Source: Mongoliimonas terrestris
GTDB taxonomy: Bacteria > Pseudomonadota > Alphaproteobacteria > Rhizobiales > Pleomorphomonadaceae
DNA: 64,000 nt
Direction: 5' to 3'
NCBI RefSeq assembly: GCF_001927285.1
Contig: NZ_MSIG01000007.1
Coordinates: forward strand, 186,001-250,000
Part shown: positions 27,572 through 35,980 of the stretch, one piece after another
Layout of the letters: every line of letters begins with the position of its first letter
Position numbering within the stretch: position 1 is the first letter of the stretch
Translations under genes and position numbers: made by a program
Notes under the pieces: model-generated
Seen by the model: only the letters and a program-made list of their open reading frames with translations
Told to the model about the DNA's origin: nothing
The model's database searches: none

Positions 27572-28345
27572 TCAGGCACCGCGCAGCGCCGCCACCCGGG
27601 CGGCGGCAAGCGGCGGCAGGTCGTCGCCGGCGGCGGCGGACACGAGCAGCAGCCGGTCGGACTCCGCTTCCGTCACGGCCTGCAGCCGGTCGAACGCCTC
27701 GCGCGGGTCGAGGCCCGGGGGGATCGGCGGCAGGAATTCCATGGTGACGGTCCCGCGCCGCTGCACGAACGACCGCCGCGGCCACACCACGCCGGAATTG
27801 AGCGCCACCGGCACGATCGGCACGCCGAGATCCCGGTAGAGATGGGCGACGCCGTACTTGTAGCGCGGCTCGGCCCCGGCCTCGCGCCGGGTGCCTTCCG
27901 GAAAGATGATGATCTGCCGGCCCTCCGCCATGGCCTTCTTGGCCGCTTCGGTCATGCCGGCAAGCGCCTGAGATCCCTTGCCCCGATCCACCGGGATCAT
28001 GCCGGCGCGCGCCGCCCACCAGCCGAAGAGCGGGATCCACATCAGCTCGCGCTTCAGGATGAAGGCGAAGTTCGGCACGAAGGGCAGGAGCGCCATGGTC
28101 TCCCAGGCGGACTGGTGCTTGGCGGCGATGATGCAGGGGCCGTCCGGGATGTTGTGGAGGCCCTTCACGTCGTGCCGCGCGCCGATCACCGCCCGGTGGA
28201 CCGCCATGACGCTCGCCCCCCAGGCGCGCGCCACCGCCATCACGGCGCGCGAGCCGAGCGGCAGCACGATCGGCGTCCCGAGGACGAGGGCCGTGAACGT
28301 GCCGAGGTAGAAGAGGGTGTAGAAGACCAGCGAGCGAATGAGCAT
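27572..28345 (-). CDS. plsC: 1-acyl-sn-glycerol-3-phosphate acyltransferase
   Basis: A 257-residue PlsC-type acyltransferase that makes phosphatidic acid at the inner membrane. A hydrophobic N-terminus (about 5-45) is followed by 'AAKHQSAWETMAL' (the HX4D-type motif, here ending in Glu, near 76-81), 'KRELMWIPLFGWWA', 'PVDRGKG' and FPEGTR (about 147-152). Last gene of the ftsE-ftsX-ydcF-plsC run, 52 bases after ydcF. The His-x4-Glu variant is common in this alphaproteobacterial branch. Confidence 0.93.
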   Translation of the reverse strand: MLIRSLVFYTLFYLGTFTALVLGTPIVLPLGSRAVMAVARAWGASVMAVHRAVIGARHDVKGLHNIPDGPCIIAAKHQSAWETMALLPFVPNFAFILKRELMWIPLFGWWAARAGMIPVDRGKGSQALAGMTEAAKKAMAEGRQIIIFPEGTRREAGAEPRYKYGVAHLYRDLGVPIVPVALNSGVVWPRRSFVQRRGTVTMEFLPPIPPGLDPREAFDRLQAVTEAESDRLLLVSAAAGDDLPPLAAARVAALRGA

Positions 28346-28397
28346 CAGGCGTCCGGCGACGGATTGGGTTGCACCGGGCGCCGTCCGCCGTCGCCGG

Positions 28398-29126
28398 TCA
28401 GCGCCCGAGCGCCGCCAGCGTCGCGGCGGATCCGTCGACCGTGGCGAGCGCCAGCCGCGCCCGCGTGGCCATATACTTCAGGTACTCCTCCAAAAGAAGC
28501 ACCAAGGTTTCCCGGTTGCCGTACCAGCGGGTCAGCGCCAGCCGTTCCGGAGCCACCGGATAGGGCTTCAAGGTGACGCCCGGCATGGCGAAGGAGAGTT
28601 CGGCCATGGAGCGCGGCATGTGGTAGGCGCTCGTCACCACGATCACCGAGCGGAAGCCGTTGCGGCGGGTCCACTTGGCGGCCTCCTCGGCGTTGCCGAT
28701 GGTGTTGGCCGCCCGGTGGTCGAGGTCGACGCAGCAGTCGAAGAGGTTCGGCCCGGCGTCCACCACCCGGCCGATCTGGCGGGCGCTGGTTTCCGGATGG
28801 ACGCCGGAGATGAGCAGCCGCCGGGCGTGGCCGCGGGCAAGGAGGTCCACCGCCCCGGCGATCCGCTCGGCGCCGCCGGTGAGCACCACGATGCCGTCCG
28901 CGTCGATGGGCGAGGGCGCGGCGAGGCGCCCCACCGTGTCGGCGAAGCCGAGGAAGCCGCCGGCCATGATGCCGGCTCCGAACAGGGCGACGCAGGCGAG
29001 GAGAACCGCCGCGTGCCGGACGAACGGCGGCGCGCCGAGACCCTGCCGCCCGTCCTTGGCGGACGTCGGGTCGATCGGCGCGTTGGCGCGCGGCGCGGCC
29101 GGAACGGGCGAGCGGTTCGGCTTCAT
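28398..29126 (-). CDS. YdcF-family (DUF218) membrane protein
   Basis: A 242-residue protein with one N-terminal membrane helix (about 37-58) and a DUF218 domain: 'DGIVVLTGGAERIAGAVDLL' (about 77-96), 'RLLISGVHPETS', 'ANTIGNAEEAAKW' and 'IVVTSAYHMPRSMAELSFAMP'. DUF218 proteins (YdcF, SanA, ElyC) are linked to envelope maintenance; the reaction is not known. Lies between ftsX and plsC, consistent with an envelope role. Its first 35 residues are Pro/Ala-rich and probably cytoplasmic. Confidence 0.9.
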   Translation of the reverse strand: MKPNRSPVPAAPRANAPIDPTSAKDGRQGLGAPPFVRHAAVLLACVALFGAGIMAGGFLGFADTVGRLAAPSPIDADGIVVLTGGAERIAGAVDLLARGHARRLLISGVHPETSARQIGRVVDAGPNLFDCCVDLDHRAANTIGNAEEAAKWTRRNGFRSVIVVTSAYHMPRSMAELSFAMPGVTLKPYPVAPERLALTRWYGNRETLVLLLEEYLKYMATRARLALATVDGSAATLAALGR

Positions 29127-29217
29127 GGCAAAACCATTCTATGGAATTGCGGCGCCTGGGCGGCAAGGTCTTTTCCAGTGGAGTGCGGGTTTCGGTTTTG
29201 GTTTCGGGCCGCCGCCG

Positions 29218-30237
29218 TCACTCGATCGTCGCCAGGGACCGGTGCACCGCCATCCGGGAGGTCACCGCCGTCAGCACCGCGACCGCGATGCCGAGGAGGA
29301 GCACGGCGCCATAGCCGACCGGCCCCATGGCGAAGCCGCCGAGCAGGGTGTCGAACTGGTCGGCACCGGGCAGGCCGGTGGACTGGCGCACGAAGAGGCC
29401 GAGAAGAGCGAAGATCGCCAGCGCCAGCACCCCGCCGATGGCGGCGCCCTTGGCGCCGAGGAGCAGGAAGTGGCGCTGGAATTCGCCCGCGATGAAGCGG
29501 TGCTCGGCGCCGCAGAAGTGCAGCACCTCGATGATCTGCCGGTTGCCCGCCATGGCGGCCCTCGTCGCGAACACCACCGAGAGCACCATGGCGATCAGCA
29601 CCAGCACCAGCACGCCGACCCCGACCGCCACCATGGAGGCCGCCATGGCGCGCAGGCGATCCACCCAGGCGGCGTGGTCGTCCACGCTGCCGCCGCGAAT
29701 CTCGCGCTCCACCGCCGCCGAGAGTTCGGTCACACGGAACGCCCCGGGATCGGAGACCGTCACCACGACAAGCCGCGGCACCGGCAGCGCGCTGAGGTCG
29801 ATGCCGGCGCCGAGCCAGGGCTCCAGCAAGCGCCGGGTCTCCTCGTCGCTGAGCGCGCGGGCGCCGCCGACGCCGGGAAACTCGGCCGCAAGGGCGGCGG
29901 CCTTGGAGAGTTCGCCCGCAAGCGCCACCCCGTCCTGCGGCCGCACCTCGATGGTCACCTCCCGGCCGATGTCCGACTGCCAGGCTTCGGCGGCATCGTT
30001 GACCATGGTGACAGCCCCGATGGTGAGGCTCGCCAGGAAGGTCATGATGGCGATCACCAGGGTCAGCGCCCGGCCGGCGATGGTCTGCGGCGGCACGATG
30101 GACGTCTGGCTGCGCCGCCGCGGCCGCCGTGCCCGTTCGGGCGCCGCCGCCGGGGTCTCTTCCGCGGCGGTGGCGACGGCGTCGTCCACCGGCTCGGTCG
30201 GGGCCGGCGTGCGGCTGCGGCGGCCACGCGCGCTCAT
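29218..30237 (-). CDS. ftsX: Cell-division ABC permease FtsX
   Basis: A 339-residue FtsX. A basic, Pro-rich cytoplasmic head (about 1-50) precedes the first membrane helix (about 55-80, 'LTLVIAIMTFLASLTIGAV'). A periplasmic loop follows (about 85-190, 'IGREVTIEVRPQDG'), then three C-terminal helices with 'RQIIEVLHFCGAEHRFIAGEF', the conserved coupling segment. With FtsE it regulates septal peptidoglycan hydrolysis. The start overlaps the ftsE stop by four bases (ATGA). Confidence 0.94.
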   Translation of the reverse strand: MSARGRRSRTPAPTEPVDDAVATAAEETPAAAPERARRPRRRSQTSIVPPQTIAGRALTLVIAIMTFLASLTIGAVTMVNDAAEAWQSDIGREVTIEVRPQDGVALAGELSKAAALAAEFPGVGGARALSDEETRRLLEPWLGAGIDLSALPVPRLVVVTVSDPGAFRVTELSAAVEREIRGGSVDDHAAWVDRLRAMAASMVAVGVGVLVLVLIAMVLSVVFATRAAMAGNRQIIEVLHFCGAEHRFIAGEFQRHFLLLGAKGAAIGGVLALAIFALLGLFVRQSTGLPGADQFDTLLGGFAMGPVGYGAVLLLGIAVAVLTAVTSRMAVHRSLATIE

Positions 30238-30893
30238 TCGTAGATCTCCAGCCTGCCGTCCATCAGCACCAGGCGGCGGGCGTCCACCTGCTCCATGAGG
30301 GCGATGTCGTGGGTGGCGATGACGACGGCCGTGCCGAGCCGGTTCATCTCCACGAACAGGCGCAGGAGGCGGCGGGCGAGCGGCGGGTCCACGTTGCCGG
30401 TGGGCTCGTCGGCAAGCAGGATTTCCGGCTTGGTGATCAGCGCGCGGGCGATGGCGGCGCGCTGCTTCTCGCCGCCGGAGAGAACGGGCGGCAGCACGTT
30501 CATGCGCTCGCCGAGCCCGACCCACTTCAAGAGTTCCACCACGTCGGCCCGGTAGCTGCTCTCGTCGTAGCCGATCACCCGGTAGGGCAGGGCCACGTTC
30601 TCGTAGGTGGTCAGGTGGTCGAGCAGGCGGAAGTCCTGGAACACCACGCCGATCCGGCGGCGCAGCCGCGGCAGGTCGCGCGGCTCGATCCGGGTGGTCT
30701 CCTGGCCGAACAGGCGGATCAGCCCCCGGGTGGGCTTCAGGGCGAGGAAGAGCAGGCGCAACAGGGTGGTCTTGCCGGCGCCGGACGGTCCGGTCAGGAA
30801 CTGCAGCGAATGGGGCGCCACCTCGAAGGTGAGATCGCTCAGGACCTCCGGGCCCATGCCGTACCGGAGGCCCACATTCTCAAACCGGATCAC
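30234..30893 (-). CDS. ftsE: Cell-division ABC ATPase FtsE
   Basis: A 219-residue ATPase with Walker A GPSGAGKTT, Q-loop 'VFQDFRLLDHLT', signature 'LSGGEKQRAAIARAL', Walker B 'EILLADEPTGNVD' and H-loop 'ATHDIALM'. The FtsE-typical start is V/M-I-R-F-E-N-V-G-L-R-Y-G. A GTG at 30893 with GGGAG seven bases upstream gives exactly that start; an ATG at 30923 would add ten residues but has no ribosome site. Couples to FtsX at the division site. A CtrA-like box lies about 75 bases upstream. Confidence 0.94.
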   Translation of the reverse strand: MIRFENVGLRYGMGPEVLSDLTFEVAPHSLQFLTGPSGAGKTTLLRLLFLALKPTRGLIRLFGQETTRIEPRDLPRLRRRIGVVFQDFRLLDHLTTYENVALPYRVIGYDESSYRADVVELLKWVGLGERMNVLPPVLSGGEKQRAAIARALITKPEILLADEPTGNVDPPLARRLLRLFVEMNRLGTAVVIATHDIALMEQVDARRLVLMDGRLEIYE

Positions 30894-30966
30894 GTGTGCG
30901 CTCCCGCTCGCGGACGGCGGCATGCTGCCGCGCGTCGCGTCCGGAAGTGACAGTGCGGTGTCGATC

Positions 30967-30981
30967 TTAACGTTTCATTAA
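30967..30981. promoter_or_regulatory. CtrA-type box between ftsE and the zinc-ribbon gene
   Basis: TTAA-N7-TTAA (TTAACGTTTCATTAA) matches the consensus of the alphaproteobacterial cell-cycle regulator CtrA. It lies in an AT-rich island of an otherwise very GC-rich window, between divergent ftsE and the MJ0042 gene, so it could control either or both. Motif seen; regulation inferred. Confidence 0.5.
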
Positions 30982-31104
30982 ACATCTGAGGGTCCGCTAG
31001 GGGTGCGGCGGGGAGAGCGGCGGCTTCCCGTCGCAACTGATTCGCCCGTCTCGTATCCATGCACCGTCAACGGGGCGGTGCGGGGGCGGCAACGATCCGG
31101 TGCC

Positions 31105-32037
31105 ATGAAGATCAGGTGTCCCTCGTGCGAATCGACCTACCAGCTGGCCGACGGCGCCCTCGGGGCGACAGGCCGGAAGGTTCGGTGCACCCGATGCGGC
31201 ACGATATGGCGAGCCATGCCCGGGATGGAAGACCCCATCGAGCCGGAGGAGACGGACGGCGGCTGGTCCAGCGTCAGCGAGGGGCCGGCGAGCGACGAGG
31301 AAGTGGACGCCTGGCGCAAGGCGCTGGAGGAGGACGAGGCATCGACGACGCCGGTCCAGGCCGGAACGGGCCGGGTCGATGCCGGTGACGACAACGTCGG
31401 CGAGGCCGACGAGAGCGCGGCCGATGCCGAGCCCGCGGCGCCGGTCGGCACCAACGTGGTGCCGTTCCAGCCCGATACGGCGGCGGGCGAGGAGGCCACG
31501 CTCGACGCCGCCCCGGCCGGATTCGCCGAGCCGGCCGAGCGGCCGCGCCGGGTCGTCCGGCCGAAGAAGCCCGTTAAGAAGTCCGGCGGCCTGTCGTCGT
31601 CGGTGGTCTCGGTCGTGCTGGTTTCGGTGGCGGTCGCCATCGTGGCGGCGACCTTCGTGGGAGCCTTCGTGGCGCGCGAGACGGCGGTGCGGCTGGTGCC
31701 GGACCTTGCCGGACTCTACGCCCTTGCGGGCCTTGAGGTGAATCTGCGCGGCATCGACATCGTCGAGGTGAAGACCCGACGGGAGATCGACGGCGCGACG
31801 CCGGTGCTGGTGGTGGAGGGCATTCTGGAGAATGTCTCCGCCACGACCCGGCCGGTGGCGCGCATCCGGTTCGGCCTGATGAGTTCCACCGGGCGCGAGG
31901 TTTATGCCTGGACCATGGAGGCGGCCAAGCCCACCTTGGATCCGGGAGAGATGATGCCATTCCGCAGCCGCCTGCCGGCGCCGCCCGATGCGGCGAACGC
32001 GGTGGAGGTGCGGTTCGCCGATCGGCCCTCCGGGTGA
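31105..32037 (+). CDS. MJ0042-type zinc-ribbon membrane protein
   Basis: A 310-residue protein. The N-terminal zinc ribbon (about 1-38) has CPSC and CTRC with 'YQLADGALGATGRKVRCTRC' (MJ0042/zinc_ribbon_5). A long acidic, Ala/Pro-rich linker (about 45-145) follows, then a basic patch 'VVRPKKPVKKSGG', a single membrane helix (about 168-195) and a periplasmic beta domain ('VVEGILENVSATTRPVARIRFG'). This architecture, beside ftsE and hpt, is conserved in Hyphomicrobiales; function unknown. Followed closely by hpt on the same strand. Confidence 0.9.
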   Translation: MKIRCPSCESTYQLADGALGATGRKVRCTRCGTIWRAMPGMEDPIEPEETDGGWSSVSEGPASDEEVDAWRKALEEDEASTTPVQAGTGRVDAGDDNVGEADESAADAEPAAPVGTNVVPFQPDTAAGEEATLDAAPAGFAEPAERPRRVVRPKKPVKKSGGLSSSVVSVVLVSVAVAIVAATFVGAFVARETAVRLVPDLAGLYALAGLEVNLRGIDIVEVKTRREIDGATPVLVVEGILENVSATTRPVARIRFGLMSSTGREVYAWTMEAAKPTLDPGEMMPFRSRLPAPPDAANAVEVRFADRPSG

Positions 32038-32060
32038 CGGGCGCGCGGCAAGGAGACCGG

Positions 32061-32606
32061 ATGACCCAGCGGATCGAGGTGCTGTTTTCCGAGGAGGTGA
32101 TCGCGGAGACCGTCCGCACCCTGGCGCACGCCATCGCGGCGCGGCAGCCGAAGGACCTCCTGGTGGTCGCCATCCTGAAGGGCAGCTTCATGTTCGCCGC
32201 CGACCTCCTGCGCGCCCTTCACCGGGAAGGCGTGGTGCCGGGCGTCGAGTTCATGATGCTGTCGAGCTACGGGGCCGCCACCGTGTCGTCCGGCACGGTG
32301 CGGATCATCCGCGACATCGACACGGACGTGTCCGGGCGGGCGGTGCTCCTCGTCGACGACATCCTGGAATCGGGGCGCACGCTCGCCTTCGCCAAGCGGC
32401 TGATGACAGAGCGTGGCGCGCGGTCGGTGGAGATTGCGGTGCTCCTGGACAAGACGGGCAAGCGGCAGGCGCCGTGCGAAGCCGACCATGTGGGCTTCGT
32501 CTGCCCGGACAAGTTCGTGGTCGGGTATGGAATGGACGCGGCGCACCAATGGCGCCAGCTCCCGTTCGTCGGCGTCGTGGTCGATGCCGCGGACGGCGGG
32601 CGTTAG
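32061..32606 (+). CDS. hpt: Hypoxanthine phosphoribosyltransferase
   Basis: A 181-residue purine salvage enzyme that joins hypoxanthine or guanine to PRPP. It has 'VAILKGSFMFAADLLRAL' (about 42-59), the PRPP loop 'VLLVDDILESGRTL' (about 103-116, VDDIxxSGxT) and 'DKFVVGYGMD' near the C-terminus, all typical of Hpt. The ATG is chosen for AAGGAG six to seven bases upstream. Lies between the zinc-ribbon gene and the response-regulator gene, probably one operon. Confidence 0.95.
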   Translation: MTQRIEVLFSEEVIAETVRTLAHAIAARQPKDLLVVAILKGSFMFAADLLRALHREGVVPGVEFMMLSSYGAATVSSGTVRIIRDIDTDVSGRAVLLVDDILESGRTLAFAKRLMTERGARSVEIAVLLDKTGKRQAPCEADHVGFVCPDKFVVGYGMDAAHQWRQLPFVGVVVDAADGGR

Positions 32607-32623
32607 AGGAAGAGGGACCGGAG

Positions 32624-33019
32624 ATGGCGCACATCCTTCTCACCGAGGACGACGACTCGGTCCGGACGTTCGTCCGGCGGGCGTTGGAGATCGACGGCCA
32701 CACGGTGACCACCGCCGAGGACGGCGGCATGGCGCTGGAGATCCTGCGGGAGCAGGAGGGCCGGTTCGACCTTCTGGTGTCGGACATCATGATGCCCGTG
32801 ATGGACGGCATCGCGCTCGCCATGGCGACGGCGCGGGACTTCCCCGACCTCACCATCCTCCTGATGACGGGCTATGCGGAGCAGCGGGAACGGGCGCACG
32901 GCCTCGACCAGCTGGTGCACGACGTGCTTTCCAAGCCGTTCAGCCTGGCGGAGATCCGACGCGCGGTGGACCAGGCCCTCGCGGCCGTGCCGACCGGCGA
33001 CCGCCGCCTCGCGGGCTGA
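32624..33019 (+). CDS. Single-domain response regulator (CpdR-like)
   Basis: A 131-residue receiver domain with no output domain. Acidic pocket 'LTEDDDSVR' (about 6-14), phospho-acceptor Asp in 'LLVSDIMMPVMDG' (about 51-63), Thr in 'ILLMTGYAEQRERA' and Lys in 'DVLSKPFSLAEI' are all present. Architecture and the 'SKPFSL' segment resemble CpdR-type receivers that adapt substrates for ClpXP in cell-cycle control, but the assignment is by similarity only. The cognate kinase is not in the window. Follows hpt by 17 bases. Confidence 0.9.
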   Translation: MAHILLTEDDDSVRTFVRRALEIDGHTVTTAEDGGMALEILREQEGRFDLLVSDIMMPVMDGIALAMATARDFPDLTILLMTGYAEQRERAHGLDQLVHDVLSKPFSLAEIRRAVDQALAAVPTGDRRLAG

Positions 33020-33070
33020 CCAGCGGCCCTCCGCAGCGGTGCCTTTCTCGACGCTCCGATCTTGACGAAC

Positions 33071-33106
33071 GGCAACGGCCGGCGGGTGAACCCGCCGGCC
33101 GTTGCC
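33071..33106. terminator. Perfect 16-bp hairpin between convergent genes
   Basis: GGCAACGGCCGGCGGG, loop TGAA, then its exact complement through GTTGCC. A perfect 16-bp stem with a four-base loop, placed 51 bases after the response-regulator stop and 25 bases after the convergent TIGR02302 stop. Only a short T-rich tail follows on the plus strand. Probably a bidirectional terminator. Confidence 0.8.
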
Positions 33107-33131
33107 CGTTGTTCGCCTTGGTCCCGCTCTG

Positions 33132-35714
33132 TCAGAACGGGTTCAGCAGCCGCTGCAGATAGTCGAGCTCGATGGTCGGCCGGGTCGGCTCGGAGAAGCG
33201 GCGGCGCAGCTCTTCCAGGATGCGGCGGGCCCGCTGCACCTCGATCTCGCCGGGCACCTTCACGCTGTCGCCGAAGTCCGGCCCCTCGCGGCGCTGCGGC
33301 CGGCCGAGCGGGTCCTCGGCGAACTCGCTCTGGCCGCGGCCGCGGCCCTGGCCTTCGCCCTCCTGGTCGCCCATCTGCTCGGCGAGCTGCTGGGCGCCCT
33401 GGCGCATCTGGTCCAGTGCCTGGCCCTGCTGGCCAAGGGCGCTCTCGCTCTCGCCCTGGCCGAGCGACTGCTGCGCCTCGCCCATGGACTTGCCGGCCTC
33501 GCCCAGCTGTTCGCCGGGCTGCATGCCCTGCTGCTGCATCTGGCCCAGCATCTGCTCCAGGCGCTTCTGCAGCTCGGACTGGCCCTCCTGCAGACGCTGC
33601 ATGGCCTCGGCCCGCTCCTCGGGCGTCATCGGCTGGCCGTCCTGGTTCTGCTGCTGACCGTCGGGCGAGGTGTTGAACGTCTCGTTCATCAGCTCCTGCT
33701 GACGCCGGATCATGTCGGCGAGCTCGTTCATCATCTGGTTCATCGGGCCTTGCTGGCCCTGCTGCTGGTTGCGCTGGTTCTGCCGCGGCTGCGCCGTCTG
33801 CAGGTTCTCCAGCATGCGGTCGAGCTGGCTGAGAAGCTGCTCCGCCGCCTCCTTGTCGCCGAGCTTGGAAAGCTCCTCGATCCGGTCGATCATCTCCTGG
33901 AAGTCCTCGGGCGAGACCTCCTGAGCGTTCTGCTGCTGTTGCGGCGACATCTCCTGGGAGAGCGACGGATCGTTGCGCATCTGCTCCTGGAGGGCCTGCA
34001 GATACTCGTCCATCGCCTTGCGGAGTTCCTCCGTCAGCCGGGCGATCTCCTCCGGCGAGGCGTCGTTCTGGAGAGCGTCGCGGAGCGCTTCGCGGGCCTC
34101 GCGCAGGCGCTGCTCGGCAAGCGAGGCGTCGCCGCCGTCGATGGCGAGCGCCATCTCCCACATGAGGTCGAGGGCGGCCCGGAGTTCGTCGTCCGTGCTG
34201 GCGTTCTCCAGCCGGCTGTGCAGGACCGCGAAGCCCACCTGCATGCCGGCGCCGTCGAGCATGCCCTCGCCGCGAGCGATCACCGTGCCGATCACATCGG
34301 TCACGAAGGGCTGCGTGTTGGCGTCGAGCGCGAGGATCCGCCGCTGCTCCACCAGCATGCGGGCGATCGGGTTGCGGAAGGGCCGCGCCGGGACCACCAC
34401 ATCCATCGGCTGCGACAGGCCGAGCTTGCCGGCGTCGTCGCGGGCCTCCAGGCGCATCGACACGGTAGCGCCCGCCCACGGATGGGCGGAAAGGTCGCGG
34501 AAGGTCTCCGCCACCGGCGTCTCGGCGCCCCGGCGGGGCAGACCGAGCGGCATCTCGGGTGCCGGCACCAGGGGCCGGGCGGCCTCGGTGGTCTGGCCGA
34601 AATTGGGCGTCAGCGCCGTGCGCGGTGTTTCGAAGAGCGCGCGGGCGCCGGCGACGCGGTAGTCGTCCGTCACTTCGTAGGCGAGGCGGAAGGCGCCTTT
34701 GGCAGTGGCGGCCGGGTCCTCCACCTGGCGAATCGTCGGCGGCAGGTCCGGCGTCACCTGGAAGTGGAAGCGCCGCAGCGTCTCGTCCGCCGCGCCGAGG
34801 TCCACGGTGCCGGAGCCGTCCAGCGTGTGCTCGAAGGCGGTCGGCCGCACGATGCCCTCGTCCGTCCGGGCGTTGGCGGCGGCCGGGGCGGCGGCGCCCT
34901 CGATGGCGACGCCCTCCTCGCTGCCGGCCGGCACAAAGCGGGCGGTCGGGGCCTCCACGCCGTTGACGCGGACCGCCACCACGCTGCCCTCCGGCACGGC
35001 GAGCGGGTTGCCCTCGCTGGCGAGCGGGGCGGCGCCCTCGGCCTGGGCGGTGGTCAGGTAGATGGGCGCGCGGCCGGTGTAGCCCGGCGGCGTCACCCAG
35101 GCGTCCATGCGCACGTTGGACGGCGGCGGCGCGGGCAGGCTGAAGGCGCTGGCGAGCGGCGACCAGGGGTCGTGCCGGGCGGCCACGAGGCCGATGACGA
35201 AGAGAAGGAAGACCGCTGCGCGGAGCGCATAGGGGTCGCGCCGGTCCATGCGCGGCGACGGCGCGCGCACCTCGACGGCCGACAGCGACGCCGCCACCCG
35301 CCGGCGGTGGGCCCGCCAGAGCGCGTCCGACACCGCGTCGTCCCGCCCGGTCGCCCGGGTGTCGGCGAGCGTCGCCAGCGGATGGTGGCTGAAACCGCTG
35401 TCCCGTTCCAGCCGCCCCAGCGCCTCGGGCCGTCCCGGCAAGCGGACGCGGGCGAGGTGGACGAGCGCGGCGAGGAGCGCGACGACGAAGACCGCCACGA
35501 GGGCGAGACGCACGTACGGCCCGAGGGCGGCGAACACGCCGAGCCAGGCCGCCGAGGCGAACACGGCAAGAAGCGCCAGCACCGGCACCAGCCGCGGCCA
35601 GATCCGCTCCCAGATGAGCGAACCGCGGGCAAGGCGTGTCTTGTTGGCAAGGGCCGCGAGCGGATCAGTGTCCGCGGTGGGCCGTGTCGGTTCAGTGTGC
35701 AACGGATCCGCCAC
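33132..35714 (-). CDS. TIGR02302-family membrane protein with Gln-rich tail
   Basis: An 860-residue protein of the TIGR02302/DUF4175 family, restricted to alphaproteobacteria and of unknown function. Two membrane helices lie near 35-55 and 58-85, and another near 150-170. A long periplasmic region with Ig-like strands ('DAWVTPPGYTGRAPIYLTTA') follows. The last 350 residues are a charged, Gln/Glu/Met-rich helical stretch, probably coiled coil, with runs such as 'EMSPQQQQNAQEVSPEDFQE'. The GTG at 35714 is preferred because GAGGAG lies six bases upstream; an ATG 20 codons earlier has no ribosome site. Downstream of lysA, 266 bases away. Confidence 0.9.
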   Translation of the reverse strand: MADPLHTEPTRPTADTDPLAALANKTRLARGSLIWERIWPRLVPVLALLAVFASAAWLGVFAALGPYVRLALVAVFVVALLAALVHLARVRLPGRPEALGRLERDSGFSHHPLATLADTRATGRDDAVSDALWRAHRRRVAASLSAVEVRAPSPRMDRRDPYALRAAVFLLFVIGLVAARHDPWSPLASAFSLPAPPPSNVRMDAWVTPPGYTGRAPIYLTTAQAEGAAPLASEGNPLAVPEGSVVAVRVNGVEAPTARFVPAGSEEGVAIEGAAAPAAANARTDEGIVRPTAFEHTLDGSGTVDLGAADETLRRFHFQVTPDLPPTIRQVEDPAATAKGAFRLAYEVTDDYRVAGARALFETPRTALTPNFGQTTEAARPLVPAPEMPLGLPRRGAETPVAETFRDLSAHPWAGATVSMRLEARDDAGKLGLSQPMDVVVPARPFRNPIARMLVEQRRILALDANTQPFVTDVIGTVIARGEGMLDGAGMQVGFAVLHSRLENASTDDELRAALDLMWEMALAIDGGDASLAEQRLREAREALRDALQNDASPEEIARLTEELRKAMDEYLQALQEQMRNDPSLSQEMSPQQQQNAQEVSPEDFQEMIDRIEELSKLGDKEAAEQLLSQLDRMLENLQTAQPRQNQRNQQQGQQGPMNQMMNELADMIRRQQELMNETFNTSPDGQQQNQDGQPMTPEERAEAMQRLQEGQSELQKRLEQMLGQMQQQGMQPGEQLGEAGKSMGEAQQSLGQGESESALGQQGQALDQMRQGAQQLAEQMGDQEGEGQGRGRGQSEFAEDPLGRPQRREGPDFGDSVKVPGEIEVQRARRILEELRRRFSEPTRPTIELDYLQRLLNPF

Positions 35715-35980
35715 CCGGATCTCCTCGTGCGCTGGCGCAGGCGGCGAAACCGGGCGACCGGTGGCTCGCGGCATGCATGCATTGGCAGACGTCCGCGCGC
35801 GCCTTCGCGCCCGGAGGCAACCCCGATCCCCGTTGGCGAAGATAGCACAGGTCGGCGTTTCGCCAAGCCGGCGGCGGCCCGCCGCGGCTCACATGAAAGT
35901 GTTGAGGCTGGATGCCGCACGGACGATCGGCGCCGCTGGCGGTCCGTCCGCAAGGAGAGGGCGCGCTCGGCCGTCCGTTC

